A program made the translations under genes and the position numbers. The notes below the pieces were generated by a model. It was not told the DNA's origin and searched no databases. It worked only from the letters and a program-made list of their open reading frames with translations. A stretch of DNA of 64,000 bases, taken from NCBI RefSeq assembly GCF_039555335.1, contig NW_027305501.1:973501-1037500 (forward strand), given 5' to 3'. Below, in pieces: positions 23,092-38,000 of this stretch. Source of the stretch: Amphiura filiformis. Its lineage: Eukaryota > Echinodermata > Ophiuroidea > Amphilepidida > Amphiuridae. Within the stretch, counting starts at the first letter, position 1; every line of letters begins with the position of its first letter.

Positions 23092-26000
23092 CTGCAGTAC
23101 GCAAAAAAAAGAAAAATGAGACCAGAGATTGATATACACATTACACACATACAACAATGTGGCATGGAAGTAGTGAGGAACACCCTACCGTTGTGTCCTT
23201 TCTCATATGTGACACGATCAAGAGGAATGAGTCACATGTCGACCCTGCTCGAAAAGGAGTTTACATATGATTCTAAAGAGGACGCTTAGAGCTTTCAGAA
23301 ACTGAAAACCCCATGTTGATATGACTTTTCTTTGCAAAGTTATGTCAATTTATCAATCGCTGAAAACAATATAAAACAAAAGAATTTGAACACTTTCTTT
23401 GCCAATACCTCAAAATCAATATTAGCGACAACCGACTCATTTCCCTTGATCGTGTCACATATGGGTGTCTATCACGCTATGGCGGGGAATGATCATGCAC
23501 ATTTCGCAATTAGCGAGTGCTGGTCCACACAAATCAATGGACACCCCAAAAGGAAATCGCAGAGTGAATATATCAATGGATTCAATACAACTTGTCATAA
23601 TATATGAGTATACACATACCGTACCTAAGAACTTTTTAGAAGTAGTATGCTGCTTCAGTTTTCCAAATTTAGATAATTTTCAATGAAAAATTCAAAATTT
23701 GAGTACAAGCCATAATAATTTCTAACAAGGCATCGACTAAGGTCACATGATCGCATAGTCTTCAACGCAGCCAGTTTGGTTCAGGGCTTGAAATAAGGAT
23801 TTCAGATCCAGGAGCAATTTGGGGTGTTTTTGTGTAAATATTGCCCCTGGTCTATACAAATACACACAGTTCTGTTTCAGAACCAGGGGCATTTTGCCTT
23901 TTAGCAGGGGTAAATTTGCCCCTTGCTCCTGCTTATTTCAAGCCCTGGTTTGGTTCCACTCCATCTGCCTGTTTGTGTGGAGAGAGTGGATCCAAACTGG
24001 CTGCGGAGAGACTACTTCGACTTATCTATGGGAAAATCGTAGTTTTGCTAGTGCCGTAGACTTCATAGGACCGTATTTCTTTTTCAAAATCCTATTTGCA
24101 AGGATTTTTTTTGGATTTTTTAAAAACAAATAGAATCAGATGATGTTTAAAATGTAGGAAAGGAAAATGGAATCTGAAATTTGTTATTGAATTTGTACTA
24201 CATGATTTACGATGCCTTATTGTCCACCTTTGAAGAGAGTAGTATTCCCAGGGATGAAAGTCCCCCATATTTTCACTTACAATATTTCTGTAAGTCTGAT
24301 TTGCCATGGCAAGTATCCCAGCAGGCTACTGGTAGTACCAAATCTAATCAGTAAGTCTGGATCTGGAAAACCACTGGTTGCTGTGAAACAAAAAAGACAG
24401 TTTGACTGGTATTAAAAAAATGTGCACATGTGGGTGGTGTGTGGCCACTGGCAGTGGGGTGCGTGCAGTGGTGTAGATTGAGTCATTCCATGTGTGTGTG
24501 GGGGGGGGGCCAATTTTCAATGGGATTGTTCAAAATTGTCTCTTCAATTGTTGGGGGGGCATGACTGTGCTCTCCCTTGACCCTCCACCCCACACACACT
24601 TCTGTTCTATTCATCTGAGGATGACTTTTCAAAGTTTAAAATTTAAACACGTTGTTATTTGGGGTTCTTGTATTAACCAAAATGTAGTATGGTTGCATGA
24701 AATAAGAGCTACTAAAGCTACCTGTTGCGGAAGGTTCCAAGGTGTAAAACATATGACCACACAAAAACATGGATTGAACAACAGCCATGTTACACACATT
24801 TTACACAAATCTCATTCAATGGGAAGTTTTGGCACAGATCCTAAAAAAGAAACAACAGCTTTGAAAACATACATGTACATTAAAGGTATCAAAGTTCAAC
24901 ACATGACTTGCTGTAACCAACCATTGTTTGACCTTACCTTGTAAAAGTGAATCAATAAGTCCAACATCTACGGCGTTACTTTTAGTGAGTTGCTCATACA
25001 CTTGCTGACAGTACCCCTTAGCAGCCTGTACTATGTCTGGTCTACCATCTTGGGCAGATAAAAGTAATATGTGTGACTTCTTTTTGCTTTCTGTAACTAA
25101 ATGGGGAAAGAATTGGGAAAACAAACAAACAACAGAATATTAACCTAAGTCTTAATTAGTCTTTTGTTACAAAAGCTTTGTTTTTAAGGAGGCTGGGTCT
25201 ATTTTATCATATACTGGATTCCCTTTGGTTGACTGACTTTGACCCCTCCTCCTCACCGATAAAGTTGCACCAATTCACGAGAGCCACAATTGTGCATTTG
25301 AAGGCCTGATTAAGGTTAAATGCAATTGATTTTCAAAGCTTGATTCCAGAGGGGCGTAAGTTAATAATGGAAACAGCTATGCAGAAAAGAATGAACTCAC
25401 GCATACAATAGTGTATCAATCTGAACTAGGGCCACGGACAAACCGCTGCTCGTGTGTTGCAGGGATAGGGAAGGGCGACCAAGATAGGACCATATGGGCT
25501 GATTGGGGGGGGGGGGAAAGTGGGCAGCCGTTTTCGGCAAATTTCCTTTGGATTTTCTAAATTTTCAATTTTTAAAATTATCCTGGATGATATCTGTCGT
25601 GAAAAAAATCAATGCTTCTATAGGCTATAATAGGCCTAGTATGCCTATTTATACCCTGATTATGCAATATATAGGCCTACAACAATAACTACAACAACAG
25701 TAACAAAACCAACAACCAATATTTTGTTAATCTAATTTGTAAAAATATATTCATAGGCGCGCCTATTAGACTAGTATAGCCTAAAAATTCCTGAATGAAA
25801 AAATGAAAAAAAACCGGGCAAAAACAATCAATCGCTGCAGTCAGAAAGAAAGAAACGAACAAGAAAAAAGAAAAAAGTGAGAGAAAAATAAAATAAAATA
25901 GATGGAATGGACCACATAGGGACTCGAACACGTACCAAAGTTTTCCAGCTCAAAACTATAGTATTATATAGTCGAACGTGAGTTCGGCGCGCTAACCGAT

Positions 26001-29000
26001 TGAGCTACTGAGTGACCTGTGAAATCGATTGATCTCAAACTGACTATTATGGAATAGTGCATACCAGGCTCTTATGATAAACAATGTCATCACCGCTGTA
26101 AATGTCGGAGGTATCGATGGCGAAAAACCTCGATTTTTGCAAAAGTAGCTTAAATTTGGAGTGAAATTCAAATGGTAAAGGAATCGACATACTTTTGAGA
26201 AATAATGTAGGCAGTTAGAAATCAAAATTAACATTCCACAATCCAGATATCGATAATGTAACATAACAGTGTTTTGTGGTATAAGATTCTCGAAAATTGT
26301 TCCCAAAAACAGACTAATAAAATTTAATCAGTACTGTATTTGGTTCTTCCCCATGGCAACATTATTTCTTTGGTCGATTTGTAGTACAATACAAAAAGGA
26401 GAAAACAATCACTTTCGGCGTGGTTTTATACGGAGCGAATATTTGAAAAAACTGCATGGAACATGTTTTTGATCTTGTGAACATGGTGCGTAAAAATGAT
26501 TTAAACGAAGGATTTACAAACGGATTCTAAAAATTTGTATAAACACACAAAAATAATGTTAAGATACATCCATGCACCAACATTTGACTCACTGCGATAT
26601 TTGATTGCTGAGAAAACGCGGTTTTAGAGAACAACTTTATACGTCTTTTATACGCTTTTTATACGTTTCTTCGTGTAACCTTAAACAGTGTGTGATGATA
26701 AATGAGTTAACCCAGTTACATGTAGGCACCCTTTGGCTTACAAAATCCATAGAAAACATAATTCAGCCTTAATTCAGGGTTTACTATGAGAAAAAAAATT
26801 TAACTTTTCACTGATAACAAAATCTCAATTTAGAGAAAATGTGGGAATCAGGCTCTACTGTTGATAAGACCATTCTCCCAAATCACAAATGGATTTATGG
26901 TTCCAGAGATACAGTAATTCTAGTGTTGCTCAGAAATCAGAACAATTAGATACAAGGAATTGAGGACTTTTATGGGCTATATCTGAAATTAATATTAAAA
27001 AAATAAATTTAGCTTGATCACATCACATTTCATCACAACTTGTGAGCTGTGTAAGTGGAAGTATGGTACCGTAACTAAAAACAATGATAATGTATTGCCC
27101 TTTGTATGCAAATTGAATACTGTCAGTATGTTAGCTTCATTTCCAAGGTCAATACTCATTACGCAACTTAGCCAAAGTTAGCCCACAGAGCCGATCCCCC
27201 ATACATAAAGATACTGATTTAGTGAATAACAGAAACAATGATCTGATGATCTTTAACCTAATATTGTTTGTATTATGGCAAAAGATAAAGAACTTGACAA
27301 TTTGACAACCATGTGGTAATATTAGGCCTACCCTGGTACTGCACGTAGGATAAAAATATTGTCAATGAGCAGGTCTGAAAAAGAAAGTTTAAATAGGGGT
27401 TTTAATGCCTTTTTGGTCAAAAAAGGTCCAAATTTTGAACAAATACAAATTGACTTTTTCAAAATCTGCCTCTCCATCCAAAAAGGTCCAAATTTTGAAA
27501 AATATGTCCACTTTTTCAAAATCAGGCCCCCCCCAAAAAATATCCTGGTTACGGGCCTGATATCCCTATGGGATGGAAAAACAAATATATTGTACACACA
27601 AGCACTCTCTCTCCCTCTTTCTCCACCACTTAAATATCTTTAGAGTACAGGTAGGCAATTTTACTTCATCAATGCCCCTACATGTAGTGCAAAATTGCTG
27701 TATACCGTATTGTTTGTAATAAACGCCCCGGGGGTGTTGCATTTTTTCCAAAAGGGGGCGTTTATTGCAAGTGAATTGTCAGTGAAACGCCCACGGAAAA
27801 TGATATTTTCGTGGGAAATACAGCAAACTTACACCTGTAAGTACATGGAATTAGTGAAATTCTACCATAATTAGGCAATGAAATGGATGGGAGTTGAGTC
27901 ATCATACGTTTTGTCTTTTCAATTTAGCGATCGTGACTGACATGACTGATGCAAGTTTTAAGCTTACCTACACGATATGGCATTGAAATGTTTGTATTTT
28001 TTCAATTTTTCACAGAAAAATTGGAGGGGGGCGTTTATTAGAGGGGGAGCGTTTATTACAAACAATACGGTACTCACTTTGATCTGTTTTTGATGTTGCT
28101 AAAGAATGGTGAAGTTGATAGGTGAATTTTTCCTTCTCATGTCCTAAAACATCATCACGTTTCTTTTCTATTTCACTACTCAAGGAGGAATGACTTTTCT
28201 TCAAAATACCTGCAACAGTGAACAGAAAAAATATTTTGGGTAATTTTATTACATATTAACATATAGCATAGTATAACAACAATTATTTTTATGCGCCTTT
28301 GCCTAGGGATTCAAGGCGCAAGAGAAAAGAAAAACAAAAAATTCAAAAATACAGAAAGCAATATGGCAGCAAAAATTTTAAAGGACATTTAGTGAGTTTT
28401 GATCAATGACCTAACCCTAATGCCCCAGGGGCTTTTTGGCGACGGGAAGGAATAAAGAGAGAAAAGAGAGAAAAGAAAGAAAGAAGTTGTTTACTCTGGG
28501 TGGGATTCGAACATGAGACCCCTCGCATGCCAAGCACTAGGTCGCCGCAGGTCTTGGTCTTCGCTGACTAGCCTATATTGAGTTTCGATAGTGGTCACCT
28601 AGTGACCTAGCCCTAACGCCCCAGGGGCTTTTTGACGACGGGAAGGGAGAGAAGGATGGAATAAAGAGAGAATAAGTAAGAAAGAAGTTGTTTGCTCTGG
28701 GTGGGATTCGAACCCGAGACCCCTCGCATGCTAAGCACTAAGTCGGTGACACTTTGCCATGGGTCTTGGGCCTTCGCTGGCCAGCGAAACCGTGCCTATA
28801 TCACTTAGGGCAATTGCGTCACCACACCACGTGGGATGCATGCACGAACAGCGCATAGTATTTTGTAGTACCTGGCTGTTTTAGGGTTTAATGAATCCAG
28901 GCTGATGGCATTCTTGATTGTAGCAGGTCAAAATTCGACCCTAATATCCTATGTGAGCCCCCCGGGGGAGGCCATACCGTACTCCAAATATATCTTTAGA

Positions 29001-32000
29001 ATAAGTATGGTACCTAATACATGTACTATTAATAGTCAGAATCAAGAATCAAGATCGGACCTATATATATATCAGTCATCTAAAGGCAGAACCTCCAATA
29101 CAAAAGTCATCTCTGAGCCTTTGCATTTAAAATTTTTTTGCAGTCCACCATGTCAAAAGCTGCTGAAAGATCTACCATCAGTTCCAGTAAGGTCATGCGC
29201 CATTAATTGGGGTACCGTATAGGAAAAGGTGGCGGTGTTACATTTTTTTATTTTTTCCCAAGTACATTTTGTCACAGATCTCAAGAATGGATAAGGGTAC
29301 TGAACTGGTTTTGGTCTTATTTTCTTGCTAATTTATCTGGCTAAAATTTTTCCACCCTATATGACATTTGCAGCACCATGTATATTGACCAATTGTTTGT
29401 ATGTGTGTATTCCTGGTACGGTACTCTAAGCTTGACAGTGATATATAGTTTTATAGGATTTTGATGAACAGTTTATGAATTAGATCAGTTTAAGTACAAA
29501 CACATATGGTCATTTTCACGGTAAAGGGTGTAACTTTGGATTTTTAACATTTTAATCCGTAGTGTTCTAATAAAGCCACAGAATTCCATGATTTTTGGCC
29601 ACATAAGTCATCTAGTTAGCAGCTACCTTGGGTAGCATAATCAGCTTTGGGAGTTACTGCGTTCAGTTTTAGCAGGCTTAAATGTACTTAATATTGCCAT
29701 TTTGAAAAACTATAAAAACAGTAACATTTTTGTAAAACCCTGTGTTTTCTTCAGTTAGTTCATGGATAATTTTTCTTATCCTGAAAGTACAGTCATATGT
29801 TCAGTAAACACTGCCACATTAGATTTAATTGTGAACGGCCCTGTATTTTTGAGAACCGGACTTGATATTTGTCGCTTCGAGGCTTCATTTTCCGTTAACA
29901 ATTGTTAACAAACTTTGTGGGTGTAGCTTTGGTTCATAATTCTTGGTTATTTCTTCACTTCTTCTTGATTCATAACAGTTGTTATCTTAACTTGAAATGG
30001 GTAACAAAAATTAGCCGATTTGCAAGCTTTTAAAATTTTATAAAATCTTGACTTCAAATAGCCGTTTTTCCGTTAACTTTTTGAAGCCTCCAAACAAACT
30101 GTTCAGCAAGCTTGTGCAAATATAAATAAAAGAGCTCATCCAATCTATTTATCAAAATGTAGCAAAGTAGATCCTCAAGTCACATGTTTTTAAATCGTGG
30201 AGATATATATCACCGTTTGAAAATGGGACCCAATACAAACTTTCCGTTAACAATTGAAGCCTCCGAAACAAATGAAGCCTCCGAAACAACAATAAACTTA
30301 ATTATCATCTATGCATATCTAAATTGGTGTGTTTCATACTGATATCTGCATTGTAATTATTACTTGATATGTGCAGAATGTCATAAATTAAAAAAAAATT
30401 GACATTATGGTTAATGTTTGAAAAATATACTGATACCTTAAAAAGCCTGTTTTGGAGGCTTCACATGCAAAAAACACCATACTTAACAAATGGGTGAAAA
30501 AATTAATGTGTGATAAATCTACAATATCTGCCGCATAGAATCATTGATTCAATACACACAAGAAAATAACAGCTTAGATGATCCCAACACTGTTGTTTTC
30601 AAAAAACTACTTCTGCAATGTTTAACAATTGTTAACATGAAGCCTCCAAACAAAAAAAAAAAATGACTTGCTGTGATAATTTAATTTTTGTCACAACTGA
30701 AATTCAATACTTAGAAGCAAAGCATGAAAATTGGTAATTGTGATATTTTTTACCTATTTTTTATGTCAACTTGTAGTAGTTAGCTAAATATTTTACTTTT
30801 ATGATCACCTGTGTTGTTAACTGAAGCCTCCGAAACACAAATCGCTTGAATTGCCAATTCTAAAAAATAACTCCAATTTCTGTGAAACTTGGCTGGGAGG
30901 TTCCTTTCATCAAGTAGTATTTGTACATGAAGTTAGACATTCAAATTATTTTAGGAACCCAATTAAAACTTAAAAAATATGTTTAAGGTTTGGAAATTTC
31001 CATTGTAAATGACACTTGATGTTAAAAATTTTCAAAACTGCAATTACAAACATAGCAAAACATGGTATAAAATTTAACTTATATCTGTTGACTTACTTTG
31101 GAATGGAATTTCACATGTATTCCAGCTTTCATGTCAAAATTTTCCGAGGTTATGTAAAATACATTTTTTCTTAGATTTTAACCAAAATGTTATGCAAATG
31201 TCAAATTTTTTATTTGAAATCAAAAGGTTTAAGCCTTGAAACATTATTTTACTGGAATTTAAGTTGCTTCTATGCATGATTTCAGTAAACAGAAACATAT
31301 TTAAGTGGTTTGAAATTTTGACCCTAAAATCAAAAGTTACACCCTTTACCGTGAAAATGACCATATATGTATGTAAATTGTTCAATTTTTTAGTATGTAC
31401 CGGTAACGCATTTGGCCCCCATTTCACGGCGCACGACCGTAAGTGTTGCTTCTACAGACTGCATCTAGGCTCAGAAAGGTTATTGCACGGGTAACACTAG
31501 AACAAAGCGCTCTGGCAGAGTCCGCAGGGACCCCCGAACTTGCAGAAAATCTGAAAGTAGGGGTCCGTAATACAGTTTGGAGAGTCAGAGTCGCACAAAT
31601 GCAGCATAAATCTGGTTACCGAGTTATTAGCCCGAGGTACTCGCACCTCCGTCACTACGATTTCCACTGTCCTTCTCCGTACGAAGGTCTGAGACTCCTG
31701 AGCATATCTGGTCCAGGGTACACATAAAATACCACTTTTTCTCATAAATACCACTTCCTACCATTCCTCACGTGAAGATGAGACTTTTACAAAACATATT
31801 TGGTGCATGTTCGTAAATTTTGAGCACATTTGAGGATGTAAAAGACCAGACTTTTGACTGTTATCGTCGCTGTGTTTTGAATTCTTCCTATAAATAGATG
31901 CCGTCAGTGTGACGTCATCACCGCTGACGTGAGTTCACGGTGCCCCGCTTTTACGTGACGTATGGCATTCATGGCCCTAGTGAGGAAGGAACAGGGCCAT

Positions 32001-35000
32001 GATGTTTCGGGCTACCGAGTTATGAGCAATTTATGGCTGAAAACAATAAAACAAAATGAAAGAATTTGAATTCTGTTTTTGCCAATATCTCAGAAACAAT
32101 ATTAATAGCGACATCCGACTCATTCCCCTTGAACATGTCACATACATGTATTGTTAAAAGATGCCCTTTTCAGAACAGGGGTAACATTGGATGTTTTAAG
32201 AATCATCAGGGTACATGCCAGTATACATGGTATACAATGTATAAGTCAAAGAATACTATAGAAAAAATATTAAATTTGTGTACATCGTGGAACATTCAAC
32301 TACGCTTGCTACTCCGCGACTAATCATGCTAACTTAGGCCTGCTAAGATTACGCGATTTTGGAGGCCAAAAAACGCACCCCGATTTTCCAAAAAACGCAA
32401 AAATCCGCGATTTCCCGCCAAAAAAAAATCTAAAAAAAAAAAAAAAAAAGTTTTTCATGATTTGGAGAGTCCCTTGGCCTAAAATCAAGTGCTAACATCA
32501 TTAAAAAAAATTTGAAAAAAATTAAGAAAATAAAAAAATAAAAAATTGTGTTTTAAAAAAAATATTTTGCGGATTTAGAGAGTCCCTTGACCTACATGTA
32601 GAGTGAGGTACTGCAATCATTTGTGGTTGATTTGAAAAAAATTGGAAAAAAGATACAAAAAAATTACAAGTTTGTATCCAAATGGGACCGATTTGCAACT
32701 TGTGTTCACTGCATAGTCTATTGAAGATATAACTAGAGCGATAACCGCACCATAGCTGAACCATGTGGCTTCGGCAGTATATTGTGGTAGGCCTATGGCC
32801 CATTTCACGGTTAGGCGCCACTTTTGGTGAAAAAAACTCGAAATTTTCAAAATGGATTAAATTTCATTTAATGAGGGTTTTCTTTTCCAAATTAGACCAG
32901 ATTTTCATAAAAATATCATTTCCCAGCTTAAATCTCTCTACTTCTTGAAGAAAATTATGATTTATTATCTCATGTTATGTAATTTTTTAACAAATTGGAT
33001 AAATATTGAGAAGTGAATATTTATACTTTGACTGTCCAATACATATTTAATAGATATTTAAAATAAACAAGGGTGTCATAGGCTCTCTTCTGACCAAATT
33101 TGGACAACTTCTGTTGTGTAATGACAAATTTATGGCCACTTAAATGTAATTTTTGTGGTAAAAAAGGGAAATTGACATGAAAAGGTTTACTCAACAATTT
33201 TAATAATCAAGGAATGACTCTGATATTCCACAGCTTTGAAGGTCATAATATGGGTAATGTTCACAAATAATATCAGCCATTTTGAAAACACAGGTCAAAT
33301 TCAAGATTCTGATGTTTGTTCAATTTTGGATGTGACTGATGTCAATGTGAACGGAAACCACACACTGTAAAGCAGAGTATATTTCAGAAAATAATGCTTC
33401 AACGAGTTTTCACACCCCCAGTAAATTAAATGGGATATACTGAAACATATCAACCTGTGTTAGTGTTCATTTTAAAACATTGTTTACAATTTATAGAAGC
33501 GGATGTGACATTTTCAATTGTGAACAGAATATTTCATTATTACAAACAGTTTGCTTGTCAAAAATATAAGCTTTAAGCACTTCTAACACATATATTTTGT
33601 GAGATTCTATTGAATTGAGCAATGCTAAAATGTTTTTCCTGACCATTTATATTTTTGACAAGCAAAATGTTTATAATACTGAAATATTCCGTTCACAATT
33701 GAAAATGTCACATCCGCTTCTGTAAATTGTATACAAAACTGTCCCCTAAAGACAATCAACAAAGCCATGAAATAATCATATGTGACATGTATGAAATAAT
33801 AAACCTATTTTAGAAAGTCAAATATCATGTTGTTTAAGTATTTTGATCTAAAAACTACTAATTTTGAGGATGTGACATGTGAACGGAAATTGAAGCTTTT
33901 TGAGTCCCCTGTCACAATTAAAGAAGGCATACTGAATTAAAGATTTGTTGTGCCTTTTGATCCCCCACAAACCTGTAATGAAATAACTTCAAACTGGCAT
34001 CCTAGTCCCATTCCTGTCTTAGTTCTTTGAAGAAACTATTTTGGATGTGACAGGTACCATGGATGTGACACATGTGAACGGAAACTTTGAAATGACATCT
34101 GTAAGCTAAGTTGATGAAGGAGTTTTCATTAAATGGTGTCATTAGATAGCTTGTAGCAGGAGATTTTTTTTTTTTTTTTTTAACAAATTCTGCCACTTAT
34201 TTGTTAATAAATTATACTATTTGGAAAATTAATCGGATGTGACAGAACTGTGAACGGAATTTGTTGGCAAAAATTCAAAATATCGCTGTATCTACATATT
34301 AAGAGCAACAAGTGTAATTTGTTCAACAAATAGTAACAAGCCTCTGAACTTTACTAAAACACACTAGTTTGCCATTCATGTAAATTATTAGTTGATCTAT
34401 TCCACATTGAATAAGGTACATAGATGTGAACGGAAAATGTCACATCCAAATTCAGAAATTTAAATGGTTCTCATGCTAGTTTAACTGACAACTACTACTT
34501 TGTTCATGTATGGCTGTATAGTGCAACTTGTTCACTACATAAAAACAACAAAAAGCAGCTGGTAGGCTCAACATAGTTAAAAGTGGCAGCATTGGAAAAT
34601 AAATGTCTGTTTTTAGGTTGCTAGTAAAATGTGGTTTTTGACCACTTCTGACCCCTGTGAGCCCTGAAAGATAAAAGCAGAAAGGCCGATTAAGCTAGTG
34701 GAGGTAGGCCATACAGAGACAATGAAAAATCACCAACAGTCAATTCTGTAACCCCATTATTTTTTACACACCAGGCCAGATATGTTGAAAATCAAAAAGT
34801 GGCGCCTAACCGTGAAATGGGCCCTATACCTACAATTGAAGCATTTTGAAAACTTGACCTTTGACCCCTTTATTGCCCCTTAATGACCTTAAATGAATTT
34901 TAAAATATTTGCAACATGTTTAGAATGTCATAAGAATCATTGCCTTTAAATTTCAGCTCAATCGGAGCATTTTGTAAAACTTGACCTTTGACCCTTTATG

Positions 35001-38000
35001 ACCCCTCAATGACCTTAAATGATTCTTAAAATGTTTTTAAAATGTTTAGCATGTCATAAGGATCATTGCATATAAATTTCAGCTCAATTGGAGCATTTTG
35101 AAAAACTTGACCTTTGACCCCTTAATGACCTTAAATGAATTTTACAATATTTGCAACATGTTTAGAATGTCATAAGGATCATTATGTTTAAATTTCAGCT
35201 CAATTGGAGCATTTTGAACAACTTGACCTTTGACCCCTTTATGACCCCTTAATGACCTTAAATGAATTTTACACTATTTGCAACATGTTTAGGATGTCAT
35301 AAGGATCATTGCATTTAAATTTAAGCTCAATCGAGCATTTTTGGTTTAAATGACCTTTTTGACCCCTGTGACCCCTGGATGACCTCTGACGTTTGGAAAT
35401 ATTTTTATTATATTCCTTATGTTTTCCTCTTTCATATGACACCACTCATGGGGTCATACCTTTTGTGGCATTTAGAGATATGTCCATTTCAGACCAAATG
35501 GTTAGTTAGTAACCTAGTAACATACACACTTATAGGCTGATACCATTTCATGGTTCAACAAAAATGCATTGGTTTTGTACACAAGTCTATATCTTATTAG
35601 GCCAATTACAATTGATTCTTAGTTTCCTGTTTCCCGCCCACGTCCAAAGTAGAGAATTGCAAAATATTTAATTATTGCTGAACCATGAAATGGTATCAGC
35701 CTATAAGTGTGAATGTTACTAGCTTACTTACTAGCTTACTTACTAGCTTACTTACTAGCTTACTAACTAACCATTTGGTCTGAAATGGACATATCTCTAA
35801 ATGCCACGAAGGTATGACCCCATGAGTGGTGTCATATGAAAGAGGAAAACATAAAGAATATAATAAAAAATATTTCCAAACGTCGGAGGTCATCCAGGGG
35901 TCACAGGGGTCAAAAAAGGTCATTGTAACTGAAAATGCTCCGATTGAGCTTAAATTTAAATGCAATGATCCTTGTGACATTCTAAACATGTTCAAAACAT
36001 TTAAAAATGTATTTAAGGTCATTAAGGGGTCATAAAGGGTCAAAGGTCAAGGTTGTCAAAATGCTCCAATTGAGCTGAAATTTAAATGCAATGATCCTTA
36101 TGACATTCTAAACATTTAAAAATATTTTAAAATTCATTTAAGGTCATTAAGGGGTCATAAAGGGTCAAAGGTCAAGTTTTAAAATGCTCCAATTGAGCTG
36201 AAATTTAAACGCAATGATCCTTATGACATTCTAAACATGTTGAAAATATTTTAATTCATTTAAGGTCATTAAGGGGCAATAAAGGGGTCATAAGTCAAGT
36301 TTTCAAAATGCCAGCTTCTCACGATCAAGGTATATTAAAACGGCAATTAATGAAACAGTCTTATTAAAATTAATACTATCCTGCACAGTATTGCTGCTTG
36401 ATCAGATCGTCGCAGTCATCCGCCTAACTAATATGGTACCTCGTGCCCTTGCAAAGCTGCACAGTATTGCTGCTTGATCAGTTCTTCACATTTATCCGCC
36501 TAACTGATGGTACCTCGTGCCCTTGCAAAGGCACAGTTGCTCTAGTTCATTGTATATTCTTTACTTTTCCTCTTTCATTAACACCACTCGGGCGGTCATA
36601 CCTTCGTAGCATTTCGAGATTATGTCCATTACAGACTCCGGGTGACAGTGGTATAGGCCTACCACAATATACTGCCGAAGCCACATGGTTCAGCTATGGT
36701 GCGGTTATCGCTCTAGTTTTATTTGTATTTTGTATTTTCTCTTTAAAAATAACTTTTAATGACTACCATTTGCTACTTTCTGACTTTGATCATATCATCT
36801 ATAATGATGAATAAACATAGAAGTACCTAATTGTACCATTACTTATGTATAAAATCAAACATACATGTAGTAGTAAAATAATTAAATGCATGCTCCTTGT
36901 CAAAATGGTTTGATGTAGGTTGCGACCACTTATTTTAAAATAAAGAAAATAAAAGATAATAATTAATAATTAAAAGTCGCCTCATCCCTGGTTTTCAACC
37001 ATGAAACAGGAAACTAAGAATTAATTGTGAAGGGCCTTAGATAGATTTTGAAGTGAACACAAGTTACAAATTGGTCCCATTTGATCTTTTTTTCCATTTT
37101 TTTTTTTTAATTTTTTTTTTTTAATGATGGTAGCACTTGATGTTAGGTCCAGGGACTCTCCAAATTTTTTTTTCTTTTTTTTTTTTTTAAGCCTTTTTTT
37201 GTTATAAAAAAAATTTTTTTTTTTTTATTTTTTAGAAAAATTTTAAAAACGTAATTGGAGCCAAAGTACACAAATTGCGGCGCAAATAACGCAATTGCGT
37301 ATTCTTAGCAGCCCTATGCTAACTACACGCACGTACAACGCTACTCTACACGTCCGTTTGAGCGAGGCTATCTGCATGTACAACTGCTTACAACGCACAG
37401 CCACGCAAAGAGTATGTTCCACGATGTACATGTACACAAATTTGATAATTTTATACACAATGTGGGAAACAAAACAAGCCAGTGGGCATTTATACATTAC
37501 AACCGTAATTTCTCAAGTAAGCATGGACATAAAATTAGTCCTCAAACGTTTGAAATTTGTATTGTAGTTACTACAACTGGACTGGATGCAATTTACATGT
37601 ACACCCTGTTGCAAAAATGTCAACACTGATAGTCTGCTTGACTTGACCTAAAAATGATAGTGGAATCTAGCATTTTTTTATATTGAGGAACTACTTCAGC
37701 TTCATATATAATTAATTATTATATTGGCTGGACTCCAAGGAGTATTTGTATTAAAGCCAAGCTTGTGCTGGGGGGGGGGGGTTATTGCTGCTTATACTAT
37801 AGTGGGAATTCCAATTGAATGAACGCAGCTTTCAATAGCTGTACTCGATCCAACCGCGATCATATATCGCGTATTTCAAACTACAACGCTAACGCATACG
37901 ACCTTGGATACAATGCTAACCAATCACGAGTGCGTTGGCATGGTTAGATTCACTTCCTCGTTGCTCACGCACAGTTGCACACGCTGGCGATATCGCGGAG

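Larger units (their letters stand above)
32335..37316. mobile_element. 5-kb hAT-like fold-back element in NUS1 intron 1
   Basis: Ends TAGGCCTGCTAAGA and the inverse of TAGGGCTGCTAAGA, with an exact 8-bp target duplication TGCTAACT (32327-32334 and 37317-37324), indicate hAT. Its halves are inverse copies: 32725-32796 matches 36648-36717, and 34836-35565 matches 35680-36310. It carries a nested 2-kb element and no transposase frame. Confidence 0.85.

Noticed and set aside
24492..24944. 150-codon plus-strand frame
   Set aside because: It runs against NUS1 exon 3 at its end and has no recognisable composition or motif.
31443..31727. 94-codon plus-strand frame
   Set aside because: The first half is a copy of the GGACCCCC repeat seen at 8.9 kb.
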